A stretch of 64,000 bases of DNA from Novosphingobium sp. PC22D (GTDB lineage: Bacteria; Pseudomonadota; Alphaproteobacteria; Sphingomonadales; Sphingomonadaceae), in assembly GCF_002556635.1 (NCBI RefSeq), contig NZ_MWMO01000002.1, forward strand, positions 558,001 to 622,000, read 5' to 3'. Below, one piece after another: positions 59,889 through 64,000 of this stretch; the stretch's first letter is position 1; the number at the start of each line of letters is the position of its first letter. Under the pieces are notes generated by a model. It ran no database searches. It was given only the letters and a program-made list of their open reading frames with translations, and was not told the DNA's origin. The translations under genes and the position numbers were made by a program.

Positions 59889-61376
59889 TCACCACCACTT
59901 CTCCGGCTTGGCCGTGAACCCGGCGCGTTGCTCGATGGCAAGCCCCGCGTTCAGCACCCCCTGTTCGTCGAACATGTTGCCGATGAGCTGGAGGCCCAGC
60001 GGCAGGCCGGCGCTGTCGAGGCCGGCGGGCACGCTCATCGCGGGCAGGCCGGCGAGCGAGGCGGGGACTGCAAACACATCGTTAAGGTACATGCTCAGCG
60101 GATCGTCGGTTTTCTCGCCCAAGGCGAACGCGGCGCTCGGCGCGGTGGGGGCGAGGATCACGTCGCACTCGGTAAAGGCGTTCCTGAAGTCCAGCGCGAT
60201 CAGCGTGCGCACCTTCTGCGCCTGCGTGTAGTAGGCGTCGTAGAAGCCGGCCGAGAGCACGTAGGTGCCGATGAGGATGCGGCGCTTGACCTCGGGGCCG
60301 AAGCCCGCCGCGCGGGTGGCGGCGTACATGTCCTGCAGCCCCGCGCCGTCGGGCAGGTCGCGCAGGCCGTAGCGCACGCCGTCGTAGCGCGCGAGGTTGC
60401 TGGAAGCCTCGGCGGGCGCGACGATGTAGTAGGCGGGCAGCGCGTACTTGGTGTGCGGCAGCGAGATGTCGATTACCTCGGCGCCCGCGTCGCGCAGCCA
60501 TTCGGCACCCTGATCCCACGATTTCGCGATGTCCGGGTTCATCCCGTCCATGCGGTATTCGCGCGGAATGCCGACCTTCTTGCCCGCAAGGTCGCCCGAG
60601 AGGTTCGCTTCCCATTCGGGCACGGGCATGTCGAGGCTGGTCGAATCCTTGGGATCGAAGCCCGCCATGGCCTCGAGCATGATCGCGCAGTCGGTGACGT
60701 CGCGCGCCATCGGTCCGGCCTGGTCGAGCGAGCTGGCGAAGGCGACGATGCCCCAGCGCGAGCAGCGGCCATAGGTGGGCTTGATCCCGGTGATGCCGGT
60801 GAAGGCGGCGGGCTGGCGGATCGAGCCGCCGGTGTCGGTGCCGGTCGCCGCCGGGCACAGCCGCGCGGAAACCGCCGAGGACGAACCGCCCGACGAGCCG
60901 CCGGGCGCGAGCGAGGCATTGCCGCCATCGTTGCGCTTCCACGGGTTGATGACGTTGCCGAAATAGCTCGTCTCGTTCGACGAACCCATCGCAAACTGAT
61001 CGAGGTTGAGCTTGCCGAGCATGCCGCAGCCCGCGTCCCACAGCTTCTGCGAGACGGTGCTCTCGTACTCGGGCACGAAGCCCTCGAGCATGTGGCTCGC
61101 CGCCGTGGTCTGCACGCCCTTCGTGGCGAAGAGGTCCTTCATGCCGATCGGCACGCCGCCCATCTTGCCGAGCGGCTCGCCTTTCGCGCGCCTGGCGTCG
61201 ATCGCCCGCGCCGCCTCGATCGCCTTTTCGGGCGTGGCGACGATGAAGGCGTTCAGGGCCCCCTGCGCGGCGGCGATATTGGCGTTGAACGCCTCGGCCA
61301 CTTCGAGCGCGGTGAAGTCTCCGGCGGCGACACCGTCGCGGATGGCGGCGACGCCCAGGTCGGTAAGGTCAGTCAT
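59889..61376 (-). CDS. gatA: Asp/Glu-tRNA(Asn/Gln) amidotransferase subunit A
   Basis: The protein has 495 residues. The amidase signature is complete: catalytic Lys in [14 protein letters not shown], cis-Ser and nucleophile Ser in [19 protein letters not shown] and [20 protein letters not shown], then [20 protein letters not shown]. It liberates ammonia from glutamine and passes it to GatB. It is upstream of the AT-rich membrane gene, remnant, higA and gatB. gatC lies 169 bases before it, with a repeat element in the gap. Confidence 0.97.
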   Translation of the reverse strand: MTDLTDLGVAAIRDGVAAGDFTALEVAEAFNANIAAAQGALNAFIVATPEKAIEAARAIDARRAKGEPLGKMGGVPIGMKDLFATKGVQTTAASHMLEGFVPEYESTVSQKLWDAGCGMLGKLNLDQFAMGSSNETSYFGNVINPWKRNDGGNASLAPGGSSGGSSSAVSARLCPAATGTDTGGSIRQPAAFTGITGIKPTYGRCSRWGIVAFASSLDQAGPMARDVTDCAIMLEAMAGFDPKDSTSLDMPVPEWEANLSGDLAGKKVGIPREYRMDGMNPDIAKSWDQGAEWLRDAGAEVIDISLPHTKYALPAYYIVAPAEASSNLARYDGVRYGLRDLPDGAGLQDMYAATRAAGFGPEVKRRILIGTYVLSAGFYDAYYTQAQKVRTLIALDFRNAFTECDVILAPTAPSAAFALGEKTDDPLSMYLNDVFAVPASLAGLPAMSVPAGLDSAGLPLGLQLIGNMFDEQGVLNAGLAIEQRAGFTAKPEKWW

Positions 61377-61389
61377 TCAGAAGTACTCC

Positions 61390-61540
61390 GCACGCCCCGA
61401 GCCGATCGAAGGGCGGTCGCGCGATGGGCTCCGCCAAGCTCGGCCCGAGCGGGGCTGGTGTGGTTCGCAAGGCAGCCGGGCAGGCCCCAGGGCCCGCTCA
61501 TCCCAAGCCTGTCGAAGGACGCAAGTGCAAGGCCGGCCCC
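61390..61540. repeat. Intergenic repeat copies between gatC and gatA
   Basis: CCAAGCCTGTCGAAGGAC at about 61501-61518 is a copy of the element seen at 27681 and 27780. CCGAGCCGATCGAAGGG at about 61396-61412 is a more distant relative. They interrupt the gat operon but do not affect a frame. Confidence 0.5.
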
Positions 61541-61545
61541 GGCGG

Positions 61546-61848
61546 TCACTCGATCACCTTGGGCACGCCGAAGAAGCCGTGCTCGGCGGCGGGCGCGTTC
61601 GACAGAACCGCGTCGCGCTTGTTGCCGCCGGTGAGCGGATCGGCGTCGATCACGTCGTCGCGCAGGCGCAGCGTGTTGGGGATCACCGCGGTCATCGGCT
61701 CGACGCCGGTGACATCGACTTCGCCCAATTGCTCGACCCAGGCGAGAATGCCGTTGAGTTCGGGCACCATCGCCTCCAGCTCGTCCTCGCCGAGCTTGAT
61801 GCGCGCGAGAGCGGCGATCTTCGCCACGGTTGCGGTATCGACCGACAT
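61546..61848 (-). CDS. gatC: Asp/Glu-tRNA(Asn/Gln) amidotransferase subunit C
   Basis: The protein has 100 residues of the normal length: [60 protein letters not shown] and the closing FFGVPKVIE. It wraps around GatA and stabilises the GatAB complex. It is the first gene of the gat operon in the minus direction (C, A, B). Confidence 0.96.
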   Translation of the reverse strand: MSVDTATVAKIAALARIKLGEDELEAMVPELNGILAWVEQLGEVDVTGVEPMTAVIPNTLRLRDDVIDADPLTGGNKRDAVLSNAPAAEHGFFGVPKVIE

Positions 61849-61957
61849 GCCAGTCCTTTATCAGCTACGCGCGGACCCGATGCGCCGGCCCGCCGGAAGC
61901 GGTGCAGCTAGCATCGGGGCAAGGCGCATTCAAGCAAGCGAAGCGCCCGAAGGCGGA

Positions 61958-62251
61958 TCAATCCGCCCCTTCGCCGGCTTCCGCCTCGGCGCGCATCTTC
62001 GCGAGCGCGGCGCGGGCCTCGCGCATGGCCTCCTCCGAGCGGCGCCGGGCCTCGCGTGACACCTCCTGCGACCTGCGGTTCGCCGCCTCGAACGATTCGC
62101 GCGCCCGGCGGGCCTGCTCGCGCGCGTCGGAAGGAACGCCCACGAGCGCGGCGGCGGCACCGGCCGGCGCGCGGCGCGCCTCCTGGCGCAGCAGCAGGAC
62201 GACCCCGGCGCCGACCACGAGCGCGAAAGCGAGTGCGAGCGACACGATCAC
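61958..62251 (-). CDS. Single-pass membrane protein with coiled-coil tail
   Basis: The protein has 97 residues from GTG 62251. A transmembrane helix at 2-21 (IVSLALAFALVVGAGVVLLL) is followed by a long charged helix (DAREQARRARESFEAANRRS, QEVSREARRRSEEAMREARA) with heptad character. It has no recognised family. It lies between FKBP and gatC on the same strand. The start is uncertain, because the frame continues open upstream without an ATG. Confidence 0.55.
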   Translation of the reverse strand: MIVSLALAFALVVGAGVVLLLRQEARRAPAGAAAALVGVPSDAREQARRARESFEAANRRSQEVSREARRRSEEAMREARAALAKMRAEAEAGEGAD

Positions 62252-62445
62252 GAATGCGCCAAGTTGCGAGGAGGCGTCGGGCCTCAGGCGGCCGTCGTAG
62301 TCGAAGCGCGGATCATCCTCGGGGCGGAATGATGGCCGGGACGCGACCGGCCCTGGGCGCCTTGCCGGGAAAGCGTCCGCGCGGCCCGCCGGAGAGATCC
62401 CCGCGCGGTCCGCCCAAGCGCTTCACCGGCGCGCGCGCCGCGCGG

Positions 62446-62973
62446 TCAGGGGTGCGGCGCCGCGCCCGGCGCGCCGCCGGGCATGCCGCCGCCCATCTGC
62501 ATCTGCTGGAGCTGCTGGAGGATGCGCTGCTGCTGCTCGATCTCGGCGCGGCTCTTGAAGTCGAGCAGCTCGATCTCGAAGGTCAGGTCCGAATTGGCGG
62601 GGATCGGCCCGCTCGCCTTGTCGCCGTAAGCAAGCTCGGAGGGAATCTCGACCTTGTACTTGCCGCCGCGCTGCATCTGCTCGAGCGCCTTGGTGAAGCC
62701 GGGAACAACCTCGGAAAGCGGGAAGACCGCCTGCTCGCCCTCGTCGAACACCTTACCGTCGGGCAGCGTGCCCTTGTAGTTGACCAGCGCCACGTCGTCG
62801 GCGGTGGGCGATTCGCCCGAGCCGGGGCGCAGCGTCACCACGTCGACCGAGGTGGGCAGCGCGGCATAGGCGATACCGCCCGCGGCGAGCGCGATGGCGG
62901 CGATGCCGACCCACAGCTTGGTGAGCGAACCCTTGGCGATCGGCTGAAGGGGAACGCGGGTGATCTCGGTCAT
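62446..62973 (-). CDS. FKBP-type peptidyl-prolyl isomerase, membrane-anchored
   Basis: The protein has 175 residues. The N-terminal anchor helix at about 18-38 (TKLWVGIAAIALAAGGIAYA) is probably uncleaved. An FKBP domain (about 48-145) has DVALVNYKGTLPDGKVFDEG, FPLSEVVPGFTKALEQMQRG, GKYKVEIPSELAYGDKASGP, IPANSDLTFEIELLDFKS. A C-terminal Gln/Met-rich helix (QQQRILQQLQQMQMGGGM) and a Gly/Pro tail follow. It catalyses cis-trans prolyl isomerisation in the periplasm. The Gln-rich helix could mediate dimerisation. It lies 132 bases after rpsU. Confidence 0.92.
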   Translation of the reverse strand: MTEITRVPLQPIAKGSLTKLWVGIAAIALAAGGIAYAALPTSVDVVTLRPGSGESPTADDVALVNYKGTLPDGKVFDEGEQAVFPLSEVVPGFTKALEQMQRGGKYKVEIPSELAYGDKASGPIPANSDLTFEIELLDFKSRAEIEQQQRILQQLQQMQMGGGMPGGAPGAAPHP

Positions 62974-63002
62974 CGTCGGCAGGTCCTGTCAGAAACGCGA
63001 AA

Positions 63003-63026
63003 GGGCGCGGAACTCAATCCGCGCCC
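63003..63026 (-). terminator. Intrinsic terminator downstream of rpsU
   Basis: GGGCGCGGA (63003-63011) and TCCGCGCCC (63018-63026) form a perfect 9-pair stem with a 6-base loop. On the minus strand TTTCGCGTTT follows. It separates rpsU from the FKBP gene. Confidence 0.7.
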
Positions 63027-63105
63027 TCATGGCCGATCCGTCGCCGGCCTTCAAGTGCGTGCCGCTGCGATCGAGGCGAATTCCCGCCGCGGCCGCAACG
63101 CGCGA

Positions 63106-63312
63106 TCAGCGCGAGCCATCGCGCTCCATGCGCTTGCGCTCGAGCTTGCGGGCGCGGCGGATCGCCGCGGCCTTTTCGCGGGCGCGCTTCTCGGAGGGCT
63201 TCTCGTAGTGGCGGCGCAGCTTCATTTCGCGATAAACACCTTCCCGCTGCAGCTTCTTCTTCAGCGCACGAAGGGCCTGATCGACATTGTTATCGCGAAC
63301 CATGATCTGCAT
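63106..63312 (-). CDS. rpsU: 30S ribosomal protein S21
   Basis: The protein has 68 residues: [40 protein letters not shown], then a lysine/arginine-rich tail [20 protein letters not shown], as expected for bS21. It binds the 30S platform near the anti-Shine-Dalgarno end of 16S rRNA and assists initiation. ATG 63312 is the family start. It is monocistronic with its own terminator. The 249 bases between it and crcB include its promoter region, with no other gene visible. Confidence 0.97.
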   Translation of the reverse strand: MQIMVRDNNVDQALRALKKKLQREGVYREMKLRRHYEKPSEKRAREKAAAIRRARKLERKRMERDGSR

Positions 63313-63561
63313 AAACGAACCACCTCATTGAATTAGTGACCAAAGCGCCTCGCCGAGCGCGGGGCAACCGGGGAAATTGTGAACGCAAAACGGTGCCCAG
63401 CCCCCAAAGGAGCCGACACGAACGCGCCGCCGCTAGCAAAAGGGCCAGGGCTTTGCAAGCCGAAAGCAGGCGAGCGGGCCGCCGCGAGCGGCCGATGCGT
63501 ACTGCCCTTCTATTTGGTTAGGATTTGGCTTGGCGCAAGAGGCAGTGTACGGCGCGGGCCA

Positions 63562-63969
63562 ATGCATCAGCCCTCATTCCTTGCCGCATCGCTTGCCGTC
63601 GCCCTCGGTGGCGGCCTCGGCGCGTGGTTGCGCTTCCTCGTCGGCCGCTTCTGGGTCATGGCGCTGGGCCCCGTGCGCGCGGGTGCCTTTCCCTACAACA
63701 CGCTGACCGTCAACGTGCTCGGCAGCCTCGCGATGGGGCTGCTGGTCGGCTGGCTGGCGCGCTTCGGCAGCCACGGCGAGCTGACCCGCCTGTTCGCGGC
63801 GGTGGGCGTGCTGGGCGGCTTCACCACGTTCTCCTCGTTCAGCCTCGACGTGATCTCGCTGATGGAGCGCGGCGACGTCGGCACCGCGAGCTTCTATGTC
63901 GTGCTCTCGGTCGCGGCGGGGCTCATCGGCCTGTGGCTGGGCCTTCTTGTCATGCGGATCGGCGCATGA
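63562..63969 (+). CDS. crcB: CrcB/Fluc fluoride channel
   Basis: The protein has 135 residues. Four membrane helices carry the Fluc signatures: LAVALGGGLGAWLRFLVGRF, FPYNTLTVNVLGSLAMGLLV (with the conserved TLxVNxxG Asn), LTRLFAAVGVLGGFTTFSSF (GFTTFSSFS, the Phe/Ser gate and Na site) and SFYVVLSVAAGLIGLWLGLL. It works as an antiparallel dimer that exports fluoride. No fluoride riboswitch motif was found in the 249 bases upstream. Its stop overlaps the next start (ATGA). Confidence 0.95.
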   Translation: MHQPSFLAASLAVALGGGLGAWLRFLVGRFWVMALGPVRAGAFPYNTLTVNVLGSLAMGLLVGWLARFGSHGELTRLFAAVGVLGGFTTFSSFSLDVISLMERGDVGTASFYVVLSVAAGLIGLWLGLLVMRIGA

Positions 63970-64000
63970 GCGCGCCGGGCGAGGAGCGGGTCCGCCAGTT
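63966..64000 (+). CDS. Start of a gene cut by window end (possibly RluC-type pseudouridine synthase)
   Basis: ATG 63966 overlaps the crcB stop and the frame is open to the window end: MSAPGEERVRQ, 11 codons. Too short to identify. In sphingomonads crcB is often followed by an RluC-family pseudouridine synthase whose start resembles this, but that is a guess from order only. Confidence 0.4.
   Translation, partial: MSAPGEERVRQ

Noticed and set aside
62974..63105. Extra small gene between FKBP and rpsU
   Set aside because: Short frames here have no ribosome binding site; the sequence is explained by the rpsU terminator and the FKBP leader.
63313..63561. Fluoride riboswitch before crcB
   Set aside because: The GGNGATGG-type core and pseudoknot partners of the crcB motif are not present in this gap.

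Overview
The window is a GC-rich chromosomal segment from an alphaproteobacterium. A sphingomonad (Novosphingobium/Sphingobium/Erythrobacter-like) is the best guess. The reasons are a complete PhyR-NepR-EcfG general stress response (GSR) locus with HWE-type kinases, LexA boxes of the alphaproteobacterial GAAC-N7-GAAC / GTTC-N7-GTTC type, a bacteriophytochrome fused to an HWE kinase and a receiver domain, a TonB-dependent receptor inside a catabolic cluster, and dispersed palindromic repeats encoding VIPAKAG-like peptides. The genus is inference only. No rRNA or tRNA gene, CRISPR array, integrase or complete insertion sequence was recognised.

1-18 kb is a light, stress and DNA-repair island. 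A heme oxygenase fragment (cut by the window edge) and a bacteriophytochrome kinase are followed by topoisomerase IB, which is divergent from a radical-SAM DNA-repair protein. Next come a hemerythrin, a DUF4130-UdgX fusion, a PPOX-fold stress protein and an HWE kinase. The GSR core follows: a small membrane protein, a PhyR-like receiver, a second EcfG sigma factor, PhyR, a CHASE-HWE kinase, NepR and EcfG. Then come a DUF5694 protein, Fe superoxide dismutase, a small lipoprotein and a YeaQ/GlsB membrane protein. EcfG-type promoters (GGAAC-N16/17-(C)GTT) precede hemerythrin-udgX, the PPOX gene, the second sigma gene and the YeaQ gene. One lies in a perfectly symmetric divergent arrangement between the kinase and nepR. 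Another precedes an apparent small RNA of about 100 nt with a C-rich loop. LexA boxes precede the radical-SAM gene and uvrA, so SOS and GSR inputs meet on the same repair genes.

18-34 kb holds a TauD-like dioxygenase, proline catabolism (putA with a divergent Lrp-type regulator), two diguanylate cyclases, a CHRD protein, an HTH-like hypothetical protein disrupted by short repeats, a GIY-YIG gene bounded by inverted palindromic repeats, a sulfotransferase, uvrA carrying an in-frame repeat insertion, a P-loop protein and RlpA.

34-57.5 kb is a catabolic region of unknown substrate. It contains an aldo/keto reductase, two CMD-family proteins, an ABM monooxygenase, a crotonase, an acyl-CoA synthetase, a glyoxalase-fold protein, a luciferase-like flavin monooxygenase with a divergent IclR regulator, two hotdog thioesterases, a TPP enzyme, several NTF2-like proteins, two SDRs, an MFS transporter, a TonB receptor, a molybdopterin oxidoreductase, a GntR regulator and a DODA-type extradiol dioxygenase. 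Closely similar operator-like sequences lie upstream of the flavin monooxygenase and of the TonB receptor. They suggest one regulon for uptake and catabolism.

57.5-64 kb is housekeeping: gatB, gatA and gatC, an FKBP isomerase, rpsU and crcB. Between gatA and gatB sit a membrane protein of relatively AT-rich sequence, a duplicated gatB 5' end fused to the last codons of a HigB toxin, and an orphan HigA antitoxin.
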